Below are positions 1-9,256 of a DNA stretch of 64,000 nucleotides, piece after piece. Source of the stretch: Pyrinomonadaceae bacterium (GTDB lineage: Bacteria; Acidobacteriota; Blastocatellia; Pyrinomonadales; Pyrinomonadaceae); contig DASUNM010000024.1 of NCBI GenBank assembly GCA_036277115.1, positions 124,001-188,000 of the forward strand, in the 5' to 3' direction. Made by a program: the position numbers and the translations under genes. Positions within the stretch are counted from its first letter, which is position 1, and every line of letters begins with the position of its first letter. The notes beneath the pieces are model-generated. The model had not been told where the DNA came from, did not search any database, and worked only from the letters and a program-made list of their open reading frames with translations.

Positions 1-3000
1 TGCCGGCATTGTCGTAAGTCACATTTGACGTAAACCGGTTGGTACTCGTGCTGTAGTCGGACAATGAGACGGCCGACAGACCTAAGGTGCTGTTGGCGGA
101 CTGCGCGCGATTGCCGTAGCGATCGTACGTATAGCTGTGCGAATACGTCTGCGAACTCATACTGCCGCTTTGGTACTCACGCACGTTCGCGATGCGACCC
201 AATTCGTCGTAGCCAAAGCCCTGCGACCACTGGGCTGTGGTGCCGATGGTAGCCGTGATTTTTCCGATTTGACCGTTGTTCTTCGAGGTGTCCACCGCGC
301 CCGAGCTGGTGTTGAATTCGCCGTAGCCGTAATCGTATTGCTGCTGAACAGCGCTGCCGAGGCTCAACTTCACTTGAGACGGTTGCAGACGCCGGTTGTA
401 GTCCCTCGTGTGGACGGCAGTGTTGCCCCAGGTCTCAGATTTAAGTCCGCCGTGGGCCGCGTATTGTAAGGATTGTGTAAACGTGTTCGTGCCATCGCCG
501 ACCGAGGCAAGTCTGCCGCCTTCGTCATACGAATAGGTTAGGCTGCGACCTGACGGATAGGTTTCCCCGGTCAGCATTCCCGCGTAGTTGTAGGCGTAGC
601 CAAGTTTGTATTTCGTCGGGGTCGAGCCCGTCAACTGAAACTGCTGAACCACCCGGCCCATCGAGTCATAGCCGAAATAAGTTCCCGTCGCGCCACTGCC
701 GTAGGTCATCGCGACGAGCCGCCCAGTCGAGTAGCCGCGTGAATAATTGTCAGGCGAAGATGTGCTCGGTGCGCCCGAGGGCAAAGTCTGCGCATCGTAG
801 TAGTAATGCGCCGTGGGTGTGGAATCCGAATAACTGATCTCGGTCACCCGATGCAGGGCATCGTAGGTGAAACTGGTTTGCACTCCCCGAGCGTCGTAGG
901 CGTTGGTTACCAAGCCGCTGCTGTTGTACTCGATTTTGCGCGTCCACGAGCTGTTGCCGGTCAGCGAGTCACTCAAATTGTAATTTGAATTTACTGTCTG
1001 CTCGACCTGTCGCTCGCGAATTAGACGCGATAGCGAGTCATATTTGAAATAGCGATCCTGCGAGTCCTGATTGATCCTTACGAGGTTGTCCAGGGCGTCG
1101 TAATAATAGTTAGTCGCCTGGTTCGGCGAGCTCGTGGAGCCCAATCCGGAAGTTGTCGGCTCGTCCAAACGGATGACGCGGCCGAGCCCATCCCCTTTCT
1201 GACGTCGAACTTTGCCGGCTGCATCGGTGACCGTGGTATAGACGCCGTCAAAATTGAACGTCACCGACGTCAGCAGCGAGTTGTCGTTGTCGCCGCGCGG
1301 CATCGTCACCTGGGTGACGCGGCCGAGATGATCGAAGACCGTCGTCGTCCAGAACATGTTTGTTGAGCTGAGTGGAGTCGAACTATAGCTGCTGGCGTAA
1401 TACGGACTGCTGGCGCGATAAGCTCGACCCGTGGTGTCATATTCAATGTCCTGTACAGACCAGCCATCGGCGGAAGTCTGATTGCTCATATTGCGGGCGG
1501 CCGCGCCGCGACCATCGAAGTACTGCCGGCTCGTCACATACCGGGTTGCGCCACCGGAACCGTTGTTGTCGAGCTTCGTTGCTGATTCAACGTACGACAG
1601 ATATCGGCCCGCGCCGTCAGCGCTCAACGCGTCTGAGTAGGTCAGATAAGTCGCGCCGCCGTCCGTGAAAGAGACGTGTTCAAGGCGCAATGAATCGCTA
1701 TGGTAATAATTAGTCGTCGTCTGATTGTTTTCATCCGTCGTCGTGGCACGCAATCCCGTGTTTAAGCTGTAAGTCGCGGACATCGTGGTATGAAGGCCGC
1801 TCGGGTTGCCATTCGTTATGGAAGTTGGGTAGGCATACGTGTAGGTATTCGGACTGTCTGTGTAGCTGATTGATTTAAGTTGACAGCAATCAACGTCAGC
1901 GGTTGTTACATTGCCCGCGATATCGTATGTCGTCGAATGGTTGATCGCACCGGAAGCATTCGCTGCGTCGGCGTAACTCGTAACGGTGGTTACATTGCCG
2001 CGATAGTCGGTGTTCGCGTCGTAAGGATTGTAATAAGTGCATTCCCACTGCCAATCAATACAATTGACCCACCAATGGTCCCACTCGCGGCAGACCCAGT
2101 CGCAACTTTCCTGGGTTTCCTGAAATGGATCGTACGCGGGATCATGCATGATGATGTCGTCGCGCGCAGTCATGTTGGCATGCGAGGTCCCGTAATTGTC
2201 GTAGGTGTAATCAACCCTGGAGCTTGGAGTTGACGATCCGCCCGGAAAAACCTTGACCATGGATGGCAAATGCAGCAGGTGCCGATTGATGTAGGACGAG
2301 GACGTGACATATGTGGCCTCTGTCCGCCGCAACTCAGTCGACGAAACTGAGCCGTCGGTGGTGAGATCTCGCTCGCTGACAACGGAAACGTTGTTGTAGC
2401 TTGTGTAGGTGAGTACCGTGGCCTTCGTCAGGCCTGCTGGAGTATCCGTGCTGCGGATCTGATAAACGCGCGGATTTTTCCCATTTGAATCCAACTCCCA
2501 ATCCGTGTGTGTCTGGGCGTACGTGGTTGAGCCATCCTTAACGTAGGTGTCGCTTATCAGGCCGTCGTTCCATTGCCCGGTGTTGACGATTGCATGGGTC
2601 TCATAAATGGTTCCGGCCGGCGCCGTCACGCTTGATACGCCTGTGGATTCATTCACCGAAAAGTCATAATAAGGCGCGCCCCCATTCATGCTCGTGGTCC
2701 GCCCGGCCCAGTCATCAGTGCGCCTTGAGTACGTCGGAACATCGGTCAGCGCCTGAGCACTCTCGGGATAGTTGTAAGTGGTCTGCGCGGAAATTGCCGC
2801 GCCGCTTATGCTCACGGTCCCCGCTGTCGTCGTTGAGGTGGTGGAAGCCGTCATACCGCGATATTCGGTCAGTCGCCGTACCATGCCGTACGGCGAATAC
2901 TCAAACTTGTAACCCACATGCGCGCCGTTTGTTTCGGAGCTGGTAGGCAGATAGATGTATTCAAGCGTGTGCACAGAACTCGGGCTGCTCACATTGATGC

Positions 3001-4435
3001 TTGAATCGAACAACCCCGAACCGAGCGTTACGTCCGTATAGTAAAATCGTATTGTTTGAAGGTCAGAGGTTCCCAGTCCGGGCCGGGTGATCGTTACCAG
3101 ATCGCCGTTACTGGCATAGTAGAAGTTAATGTAACGACCGACGGTGTCGGTAATGGTTGAAATTTTTGGACCGACGCTGTTGACGTAGCTGATCAGAATG
3201 TAGTTACCGTTGCGATCGATGATTTGCGTCGGGTAGAGGCGATAGCCACCGCCGCCCGCTCCGTAGTAGGCAATCGTCCCGTTTGGGTAATACAAGACGC
3301 CCCAACTTCCGGCGCCGTAATAGTGGATGAAACTGCCGTCAGTGGTGTGATAGTTGTAAGCGCTGGTGTACGTGAGGGCGCGCCGTGTGCCGTCCATGTC
3401 GGTCAGCGTGAAGCCATAACTGCCCTGATCTTCAATCTGGCCAAGAGTCATCCGCCAGCCGGTGGCGGGCCAGCTGGAATCGACGTCATAGGTCATCCAG
3501 GTACCGAAACCATCACTTGATTTGTTCCAGACATTGCTGTTGTAGACAATCGAAAGCGAGACATCTAAGCCGCGTCCAGGCAGACCAATCACCGGAAGCC
3601 CAAACGAGAAGTTCTTGTTCCCGCTTTCTACGGAGTCCAGTGTGGAACCGGGAGTGGTAGCGCCCGCGCGCTGTCTTCCTGGTGGCGATCCAATTGCGTT
3701 CGCTGGTTGATAGAGGGAACTTGTCTCATTGTCAGGAAGAGGATCGTCGTTTGGATCCCGCATCGGCACCGGAGAAATTGCGGTAGTGACAACAAGAGCG
3801 TGGTTGCGCTTGGCTTGCGCGGCGACATTCTCTCGATTCGCTTTCTGCTTATCCGCCGCGCGCCCACGATTACTGCGAATCGTGTCTTGTTTTTTCTTTC
3901 CGCCAAACCGCTCTCCGTTGGCAGCATTATTCACCGTTACGCGGACCGATGCCGTTAGGGAACCAGCCTTCGCAGTGACAACAGCTGTGCCTGGTTTACC
4001 GGCCAGCGCTTGGCCATTTTTCTTCACGAAGACGATTTGTTTGTCACTCGATTCCCACTCCGCGAACAGACCATGAATGGCATTGCCAGAGCTATCACGT
4101 GGTACCGCCGTGAACGCGAGCGGCTGACGTGATTGCACTCGGACGGGGCCCTGCGGGTTGATCTCCAGCCGCGACACACGCCCTTGCTTCGCGGCCCTCG
4201 ATTCGGACGGAGGCGGCTTCACGCCGCGTGACAGTGGATCTTGTGAGCGGTCCTTCGACTCAAGCCATGCTTTGACGGTTTGCCATGCTTTGGAGTCGGA
4301 TGTCGCCGCTACCTGCAACGCGAGCGATTTGGCGAACGCCGGTGGTGTGACGATCGCTGCGACTAAGGTACAAGCAAGCAGTGCATTCAAATAGCGGGAA
4401 AATCGTCGCGAAGAAGAACGATGAGCGCAGTGCAT
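1..4435 (-). CDS. RHS/YD-repeat secreted protein (C-terminus off window)
   Basis: One uninterrupted frame of 1478 codons runs from an ATG at 4435 to the left edge; translation was followed by eye on the minus strand. AAGGAG lies about 9 nt before the ATG. Residues 1-35 form a signal peptide ending AFA|KS. About residues 80-165 look like a bacterial Ig-like (BIG_2-type) domain. A stretch with LPVIGLPGRGLDVSLS is typical of acidobacterial RHS N-terminal halves. From roughly nt 1330 leftward YD repeats recur (YDALDNLVRI, YDSLSRLIRE, YDALHRVTE, YDSMGRVVQ, YDELGRIANV, YDRYGNR). RHS proteins form a beta-cage that encloses a variable C-terminal domain, often a toxin; that end and any immunity gene are outside the window. 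Secretion and surface location are inferred. Confidence 0.93.
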   Translation of the reverse strand, partial: MHCAHRSSSRRFSRYLNALLACTLVAAIVTPPAFAKSLALQVAATSDSKAWQTVKAWLESKDRSQDPLSRGVKPPPSESRAAKQGRVSRLEINPQGPVRVQSRQPLAFTAVPRDSSGNAIHGLFAEWESSDKQIVFVKKNGQALAGKPGTAVVTAKAGSLTASVRVTVNNAANGERFGGKKKQDTIRSNRGRAADKQKANRENVAAQAKRNHALVVTTAISPVPMRDPNDDPLPDNETSSLYQPANAIGSPPGRQRAGATTPGSTLDSVESGNKNFSFGLPVIGLPGRGLDVSLSIVYNSNVWNKSSDGFGTWMTYDVDSSWPATGWRMTLGQIEDQGSYGFTLTDMDGTRRALTYTSAYNYHTTDGSFIHYYGAGSWGVLYYPNGTIAYYGAGGGGYRLYPTQIIDRNGNYILISYVNSVGPKISTITDTVGRYINFYYASNGDLVTITRPGLGTSDLQTIRFYYTDVTLGSGLFDSSINVSSPSSVHTLEYIYLPTSSETNGAHVGYKFEYSPYGMVRRLTEYRGMTASTTSTTTAGTVSISGAAISAQTTYNYPESAQALTDVPTYSRRTDDWAGRTTSMNGGAPYYDFSVNESTGVSSVTAPAGTIYETHAIVNTGQWNDGLISDTYVKDGSTTYAQTHTDWELDSNGKNPRVYQIRSTDTPAGLTKATVLTYTSYNNVSVVSERDLTTDGSVSSTELRRTEATYVTSSSYINRHLLHLPSMVKVFPGGSSTPSSRVDYTYDNYGTSHANMTARDDIIMHDPAYDPFQETQESCDWVCREWDHWWVNCIDWQWECTYYNPYDANTDYRGNVTTVTSYADAANASGAINHSTTYDIAGNVTTADVDCCQLKSISYTDSPNTYTYAYPTSITNGNPSGLHTTMSATYSLNTGLRATTTDENNQTTTNYYHSDSLRLEHVSFTDGGATYLTYSDALSADGAGRYLSYVESATKLDNNGSGGATRYVTSRQYFDGRGAAARNMSNQTSADGWSVQDIEYDTTGRAYRASSPYYASSYSSTPLSSTNMFWTTTVFDHLGRVTQVTMPRGDNDNSLLTSVTFNFDGVYTTVTDAAGKVRRQKGDGLGRVIRLDEPTTSGLGSTSSPNQATNYYYDALDNLVRINQDSQDRYFKYDSLSRLIRERQVEQTVNSNYNLSDSLTGNSSWTRKIEYNSSGLVTNAYDARGVQTSFTYDALHRVTEISYSDSTPTAHYYYDAQTLPSGAPSTSSPDNYSRGYSTGRLVAMTYGSGATGTYFGYDSMGRVVQQFQLTGSTPTKYKLGYAYNYAGMLTGETYPSGRSLTYSYDEGGRLASVGDGTNTFTQSLQYAAHGGLKSETWGNTAVHTRDYNRRLQPSQVKLSLGSAVQQQYDYGYGEFNTSSGAVDTSKNNGQIGKITATIGTTAQWSQGFGYDELGRIANVREYQSGSMSSQTYSHSYTYDRYGNRAQSANSTLGLSAVSLSDYSTSTNRFTSNVTYDNAG

Positions 4436-4693
4436 CGTAGGACACTCCTTTTTGTGAAGGCCGGCCCCTGGCAGGACCGGAGGTCATCGGTTTATGACGC
4501 CGGCCGCGTTGAGGTTCTAAAACCCGGGTAAGTGAATTGGCAATTCAGACGGGGGAGACAACACTGCCCGTGCGCACCGACGAATGGAAAAAAGACGCCC
4601 GAAGCATCTCGGGAAATGATGAATGCAACGCCTTATACTACCTTTCCGAAATCTTGACAACAGTTTTTTTTAAAAACGCCAGCCCAAGAAAAA

Positions 4694-4912
4694 GTGGTCG
4701 CCATGAGAGGAATCGCGACCACCGGTTCCAGGCCACGATTGTCAGCTTTTTACTGCGCCTTTAGCCGGCGGAGCGAAGGCCAATTCGACAAGCGATGCGG
4801 GTATGTTTACACGATCGTCGGCGTTATGTTCGGCGCGGGATTCGGAGCGCTGGGCGGTTTATTGTGGGGTTCTGCTAAACAGAAGCAGGTGCTGATCTAC
4901 GAAGCGCCGTAA
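4694..4912 (+). pseudogene. Possible C-terminal remnant of a glycine-zipper membrane protein
   Basis: The 3' part of this GTG-initiated frame encodes a Gly-rich hydrophobic segment (IVGVMFGAGFGALGGLLWG) followed by a basic KQK and the end VLIYEAP. From memory, similar endings close secreted glycine-zipper proteins in Acidobacteriota. The first 30 or so codons look non-coding (Arg/Ser-rich, no signal peptide) and no clear ribosome-binding site is seen. I read it as a decayed gene end, but it could be chance. The gap 4436-5187 otherwise holds the RHS gene's ribosome-binding site, CTCTCC palindromes and the terminator listed separately. Confidence 0.3.
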
Positions 4913-5002
4913 GTGGTAAGTGATTAGCTTGGATCGTTTAGAGGCGGGCTACTGGCCGCCGTTTCGCGAGCCGACGGAAATTACCTCGGGCAACGATACG
5001 AC

Positions 5003-5095
5003 TTCTCCCCTCTCCGCTCGCGGAGAGGGCAGGGGGAGAGGTGGGCGCCGAGTTAACCCCGCCCCAACCCCTCCCCGCGAGCGCGGAGGGGAAAG
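5003..5095. repeat. CTCTCC/GGAGAGG palindromic repeat, two facing copies
   Basis: Around 5003-5048 CTCTCCGCTCGCGGAGAGG is followed by GCAGGGGGAGAGG; at 5058-5095 a related copy in opposite orientation carries CCCCTCCCCGCGAGCGCGGAGGGG. Simpler relatives occur at 17023-17062, 20765-20820 and 57241-57272. Each has a near-perfect hairpin and a G-rich GTGAGGG-like tail. This intergenic palindrome type seems widespread in several bacterial phyla (recollection). Confidence 0.6.
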
Positions 5096-5102
5096 CGACA
5101 AA

Positions 5103-5135
5103 GAAAAAAGGCCAGGCAGCGAGTGCTGCCTGGCC
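5103..5135 (-). terminator. Rho-independent terminator of the ferritin-like gene
   Basis: Read on the minus strand, an 11-bp perfect stem (GGCCAGGCAGC pairing with GCTGCCTGGCC, loop ACTC) is followed at once by TTTTTTC. It lies about 50 bp beyond the stop of the minus-strand ferritin-like gene, so it ends that transcript. Confidence 0.9.
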
Positions 5136-5187
5136 TTCTTTGATTCGATCAAGAGAGCAAGCGGGACGCTTGCGCTCCAATCCGATT

Positions 5188-5781
5188 CTAGAGCATGTCT
5201 GCTCGCGCATGTTTCGCGCGCGCCGCTCCGATCGCGGTCTTAACTTTCTTCTCTTCTTCAGGTGGCGGTAGCACTGCTTTCATGCCGAGCGATTTGATCC
5301 AAAGCTCGCGTGCCCAGCCCTTCGTGTGATAGAGGTGCTCGTCTTCTTCCTCTTCAACTTCTTCAACTGCCGCCTTCAAGACTTTAGCGACGTCGGCCTT
5401 GGCCTTCTTGGCCGCTTCGCCCATCAGTTCCCAGTTCTGATGATCTTTGGTTTCGGCCATCACCACGCATTCGGTCGCTACTAGTTCGGCTGCTTCGGGC
5501 TTGTCATTTGCCAGCGCCATTTTCATCGCCGCTACCAATGACTCGCCGTGGTGGCGCACAACCTGGCGACCTGGTGTTTCGGTCTCAGGATCGAGTCCTA
5601 ACTCGGTGATCACGTTCTGCATTACTTGCACATGATTTTGTGTCTGTTCGAGGTACTTTTCCCACTCTTCTTTCAAATCCTCGTTTTGCACACATTCCAG
5701 CGCGGTGGTGTAAACCTGCACGCCGCCAAGTTCAGTCTCTAATGCCTGATATAAAAGCTCATTCAATTGCTGCTCGTTCAT
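5188..5781 (-). CDS. Ferritin-like helical-bundle protein
   Basis: 197 aa, all-helical and rich in Glu, Lys and Ala. GGAGGA sits about 5 nt before the ATG. Residues 1-140 read as a ferritin-like four-helix bundle, with acidic and His residues spaced as in diiron proteins (E17, E29, E45, H50 and a later ETKDHQNWE segment). The C-terminal 55 residues are a charged tail with an EEVEEEEDE run. Relatives store iron or act in stress protection; that role here is inferred. No signal peptide, so cytoplasmic. It stands alone, divergent from the CocE hydrolase gene, with a strong terminator. Confidence 0.75.
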   Translation of the reverse strand: MNEQQLNELLYQALETELGGVQVYTTALECVQNEDLKEEWEKYLEQTQNHVQVMQNVITELGLDPETETPGRQVVRHHGESLVAAMKMALANDKPEAAELVATECVVMAETKDHQNWELMGEAAKKAKADVAKVLKAAVEEVEEEEDEHLYHTKGWARELWIKSLGMKAVLPPPEEEKKVKTAIGAARAKHARADML

Positions 5782-6101
5782 TTCTTCCTCCGGTTATTTG
5801 ATCAAGATTCTGTGAAGGTAGCTGCAAATCCAAGGCCGCTTGGGAATCTGTCACAACCGTGTGCGGGGCTCGGGATTATGCTGCCGTGGAAACGAAACGA
5901 GCCTAAGCAAAAGAGCTCAGTGGTTGAGAATTAAACAAGCATGGGAGCATCAACGTACCAGACGCGTACAGACTGCCGGGCCCGACGCCATCAAAGTTTT
6001 CACCGCACGACCGACGGCACCGGCGTTTGGTGCGCGCGTCAATCCTGATTACAATCGCGTCGAAAATTCCGCTAATTATTATTGGCTGATTGGAGTCCGT
6101 C
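5782..6101. other. Divergent intergenic region
   Basis: 320 bp between the divergent ferritin-like and CocE genes, presumably carrying both promoters. The only clear signals are the two ribosome-binding sites at its ends: AGGAGG-like near 5785 on the minus strand and TTGGAG at 6091-6096 on the plus strand. No RNA gene, repeat or convincing promoter boxes could be picked out. Confidence 0.5.
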
Positions 6102-8096
6102 ATGATGCTGAAACGTGCGTCAACTTTCGTCGTCGCTGCTCTGCTGATTCTGCTGGCTGCCTTCCCGGCAGTTGCGCAGGCCGACCTGACAAAGGAACAG
6201 CGCGAACTCGCCGACTACATCAAAGATCACTACACCAAGCGTGAGGTCTACATTCCGATGCGCGACGGTGTGAAGCTCTTTGCGGTTATCTACGAGCCGA
6301 AAGACAGGGACAAGAAGTATCCGATCATGTTCGACCGCACGCCTTATAGCGTCGCGCCGTACGGACCGAAAGAGTTCAAGACCTTGCTTGGACCAGGCGA
6401 GTTGTTCGCGCGCGAAGGCTACATCTTTGTTTACCAGGACGTGCGCGGCCGGTACATGAGTGAAGGCGATTATGAAGATGTGCGGCCTTACATTCACAAC
6501 AAGACCGGCAACCAGTTCGATGAAACTACGGACGCCTATGACACGGTCGAGTGGCTAATCAGGAACGTGCCTAACAACAACGGACGGGTTGGCGTGTGGG
6601 GAATTTCTTATCCGGGTTTCTACACCTCGATGACGGGTATCGATGGCCACCCGGCGGTGAAAGCCATTTCGCCGCAGGCGCCGATCGGAGACTGGTTTCA
6701 CGGCGACGACACCAATCACAACGGCGCGCTTTTTCTCGCGCAGAACTTCGGCTTCTTTGCGTACATGGGCCAGGTGCGCCCGTCGCCCACGGGCTCGAAC
6801 GATTACGTAAAGCCGTATCCGTGGGGCACGCAGGACGGCTACAAGTTTTTCCTCGAAATGGGTGGGCTTGGTAAATCCGGTGATCTGTTTTGGCAGAAAC
6901 TGGGTTTTCGCTCGAAGTTGTGGGATCAGTTGCTCTTGCATCCCAACTACGATCAGTTTTGGAAAGAGCGAAACATCCTGCCGAATCTTAAGAACATTCG
7001 CGCCGCTGTGATGACCGTCGGCGGTTGGTACGACAACGAAGATCTTTACGGCGCGCTGGAAACCTATCGTCACATCGAAAAACAGAACCCCGGAATCTAC
7101 AACGTGCTGGTGATGGGGCCGTGGTTTCATGGCGGCTGGTCCAGGTCGGATGGCGATTGGCTGGGCACTGCGTACTTCGGAGGCAAAACCGGCGTGCACT
7201 ATCGCGCCACCTACGAGCTGCCTTTCTTCAATTACTTTTTGAAAGACAAGGGAAGCATCGCGCAGATCAAAGAAGTCAACGGCTTTGACACGGGCTCGTA
7301 CGACTGGCGGGAGTTTGGTGATTGGTCACCGACGAGCTCGACCGACACGCCCATTTACCTGCTCGATAACGGCCAGTTGAAGTTTGGTGACGGCGTGGCC
7401 GGCAAACGGCCGCCCGATGGTGCAAAGGTGCACGATGAATACGTCAGCGATCCGTGGAATCCGGTGCCGTACACACAGAAGATCACCCGCAATTACCCGG
7501 CAGACTTCATGACGGAAGACCAGCGGTTCGCGGCTATGCGGCCCGATGTGCTCGTTTATCAAACTGAGCCTTTGAAAGAAGACATCACTGTCGCCGGCAA
7601 CATTAAGCCCGAAATCTTCATTTCATCCAGCGGTACCGATTCGGATTTGGTGGTAAAGCTGATTGACGTTTTTCCTGACGACTACGAATACCCTGAGACC
7701 GGCAAGAAGTTATCCAATGGCGACCCGGAAAGGATCAAACCGCCTGACAATTCCGCGTGGTCGGTCTTCAGACCCGGCGGCTATCAAATGCTTTTGCGGG
7801 GTGAGCCCATGCCCGCGCGCTTTCGCGACAGCTTCGAGACGCCGTCGCCGCTCATCGCGAACCGGCCCACGAAAATTTCGTACGTGATGCCGGGGGTCGT
7901 GCATACGTTCAAGAAGGGCCACCGCATCATGGTGCAGATCCAGAGCACCTGGTTTCCGCTCGTCGCGCGCAATCCGCAGAAGTTCATGCCGAATTATAAG
8001 CTCGGCACGGACGCAGATTTTCAGAAAGCGACACAGCGTGTCTATCACTCAGTTCAATATCCATCACGAGTTTTGTTACCGGTGATGAAGAGATAG
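6102..8096 (+). CDS. CocE/NonD (S15-type) alpha/beta hydrolase, secreted
   Basis: 664 aa from the ATG at 6102, which has GGAG 6 nt upstream; an in-frame TTG at 6090 is less likely. Residues 1-27 are a signal peptide. A serine alpha/beta hydrolase domain follows with the nucleophile in GISYPG (Ser169) and likely partners Asp311 (GGWYDNED) and His343 (GPWFHGGW). The C-terminal third, from about residue 470, matches the beta-sandwich domain of X-Pro dipeptidyl peptidases and cocaine esterases. The family cleaves peptides after X-Pro or hydrolyses esters and acyl amides; substrate cannot be told from sequence. Periplasmic or extracellular. Confidence 0.92.
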   Translation: MMLKRASTFVVAALLILLAAFPAVAQADLTKEQRELADYIKDHYTKREVYIPMRDGVKLFAVIYEPKDRDKKYPIMFDRTPYSVAPYGPKEFKTLLGPGELFAREGYIFVYQDVRGRYMSEGDYEDVRPYIHNKTGNQFDETTDAYDTVEWLIRNVPNNNGRVGVWGISYPGFYTSMTGIDGHPAVKAISPQAPIGDWFHGDDTNHNGALFLAQNFGFFAYMGQVRPSPTGSNDYVKPYPWGTQDGYKFFLEMGGLGKSGDLFWQKLGFRSKLWDQLLLHPNYDQFWKERNILPNLKNIRAAVMTVGGWYDNEDLYGALETYRHIEKQNPGIYNVLVMGPWFHGGWSRSDGDWLGTAYFGGKTGVHYRATYELPFFNYFLKDKGSIAQIKEVNGFDTGSYDWREFGDWSPTSSTDTPIYLLDNGQLKFGDGVAGKRPPDGAKVHDEYVSDPWNPVPYTQKITRNYPADFMTEDQRFAAMRPDVLVYQTEPLKEDITVAGNIKPEIFISSSGTDSDLVVKLIDVFPDDYEYPETGKKLSNGDPERIKPPDNSAWSVFRPGGYQMLLRGEPMPARFRDSFETPSPLIANRPTKISYVMPGVVHTFKKGHRIMVQIQSTWFPLVARNPQKFMPNYKLGTDADFQKATQRVYHSVQYPSRVLLPVMKR

Positions 8097-8115
8097 TCGT
8101 GATAAAATCTCAGCG

Positions 8116-8328
8116 ATGACCAGAAGAGTTGTTTTGTATCCTGGCGAAGACGGTTACGTCGTGGCGGAGGTGCCGAGCCTTCCCGGTTGTGCAAGCCCAG
8201 GGAAAACGCGGGAGGAGGCTTTGGCAAATGTTCGCGAAGCAATCTCACTGCATGAAGATGTTCTGCTCCAGCTTCGCTTTAGTAGCAGTGGACAACTCAA
8301 TGAGCCGCGGAGCGGCGGCAGAATTTAG
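8116..8328 (+). CDS. HicB-like antitoxin domain protein, 3' end replaced by a REP hairpin
   Basis: 70 aa. Residues 1-48 match the HicB/UPF0150 partial RNase H fold: VVLYPGEDGYVVAEVPSLPG, then CASPGKTREEALANVREAI. HicB proteins neutralise HicA RNase toxins, but no hicA lies beside it, so it is an orphan or has another role. The last residues (NEPRSGGRI) and the stop codon come from the palindromic element at 8304-8364, so the natural C-terminus was probably lost. It starts 19 bp after the CocE stop and may be co-transcribed with it; no strong ribosome-binding site is visible. Confidence 0.7.
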   Translation: MTRRVVLYPGEDGYVVAEVPSLPGCASPGKTREEALANVREAISLHEDVLLQLRFSSSGQLNEPRSGGRI

Positions 8329-8364
8329 CCCCGGGTGAGCGAGCGAAGCGAGCGTAACCCGGGG
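8304..8364 (+). repeat. Two-hairpin REP unit between hicB-like and ureohydrolase genes
   Basis: Hairpin 1 is GCCGC-GGA-GCGGC. The linker is GGCAGAATTTAG. Hairpin 2 pairs CCCCGGGT (8329-8336) with ACCCGGGG (8357-8364), with an inner GAGCGAGCGAAGCGAGCG palindrome. This is the same plan as the RAYT-flanking units near 44.4 kb. It supplies the hicB-like stop codon and contains the GTG that starts the next gene. A second hairpin, GCCCGC-TTTA-GCGGGC, follows near 8389. Confidence 0.75.
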
Positions 8365-9243
8365 ATCAAGTCCCCACCTGATCCAAAGCCCGCTTTAGCG
8401 GGCGACAGCGCCAAACTCCCGTCTAATCAGTCGGAGAAGCCCCGAGCAGTCGCTCTCATCGGCTTCTGTACCGACGAAAATTCTTCTTTCTTGCACGGCG
8501 CTGCCAAAGGTCCTCCGCTAATTCGACGCGAGCTCTTTTCCGCCGCGCGAAACCTTTGGACCGAAGGTGGAATCGATCTGGGCAGGGAAGGAATCCTAGA
8601 CGACGCCGGCGATATCTCTTCTGCTTCTCCGAGTCAGATCGAGGATGCAGTTAGCTCGCTGATGGCCCAGGGCCGGCGTCCATTGGCATTGGGTGGCGAT
8701 CACTCGATCACTTTCCCGATTGTCAGGGCCATTGCGCGGGAATATTCATCGCTTAGCATCCTGCATTTCGACGCGCATCCCGATCTCTATCACGATTTCC
8801 GCGGCAATCCTTTCTCGCATGCCAGCCCGTTCGCCCGCATCATGGAAGCGAAACTCGCACAGCGGCTGGTGCAGGTCGGGATTCGGACAATGAACGCCCA
8901 TCAACGGGAGCAGGCTGAAAGGTTCGGCGTTGAAGTGATCGAGATGAAGAATATAGAGGAGGGATTAGCGCTGATGTTCGATACTCCGGTGTACGTTTCG
9001 GTCGATATCGACGCGCTTGATCCCGCTTTCGCGCCGGGCGTGGTTCATCGCGAACCAGGCGGCCTGTCGACCCGGCAACTAATCGAGATTATTCAATCGA
9101 TTAACGCGCCCGTCATCGGCGCCGATATTGTTGAATTCAATCCTGAGCTGGATCCGACGGGAATGACCGCGGTCGTTTGCGCTAAGATCTTGAAGGAGTT
9201 GGCGGGAAAAATGCTGACTTTGGAACCAGTTCCAGGTTCATAA
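8335..9243 (+). CDS. Ureohydrolase (agmatinase/arginase family)
   Basis: 302 aa. The binuclear Mn site is complete: His123 in GGDHSIT; Asp146, His148 and Asp150 in FDAHPDL; Asp224 and Asp226 in VDIDALDP. The family hydrolyses agmatine, arginine or related guanidino compounds, releasing urea. The specific substrate is not clear. The only plausible start is the GTG at 8335, inside the hairpin arm of a REP unit; no ATG or TTG occurs in frame before the conserved core begins near residue 36. So the first 30 or so residues are repeat-derived and atypical. The leucine dehydrogenase gene follows after 13 bp, suggesting a joint role in amino-acid nitrogen catabolism. Confidence 0.88.
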   Translation: MSERSERNPGIKSPPDPKPALAGDSAKLPSNQSEKPRAVALIGFCTDENSSFLHGAAKGPPLIRRELFSAARNLWTEGGIDLGREGILDDAGDISSASPSQIEDAVSSLMAQGRRPLALGGDHSITFPIVRAIAREYSSLSILHFDAHPDLYHDFRGNPFSHASPFARIMEAKLAQRLVQVGIRTMNAHQREQAERFGVEVIEMKNIEEGLALMFDTPVYVSVDIDALDPAFAPGVVHREPGGLSTRQLIEIIQSINAPVIGADIVEFNPELDPTGMTAVVCAKILKELAGKMLTLEPVPGS

Positions 9244-9256
9244 CGTATCGTTAGTT

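Noticed and set aside
5782..6101. Riboswitch or small RNA upstream of the CocE gene
   Set aside because: Looked for paired stems and known metabolite-binding cores; none convincing by eye. A covariance-model scan would be decisive.
6555..7199. 214-aa minus-strand frame inside the CocE hydrolase
   Set aside because: Antisense to a gene with signal peptide and catalytic motifs; His/Arg/Val-rich shadow with no recognisable domain.
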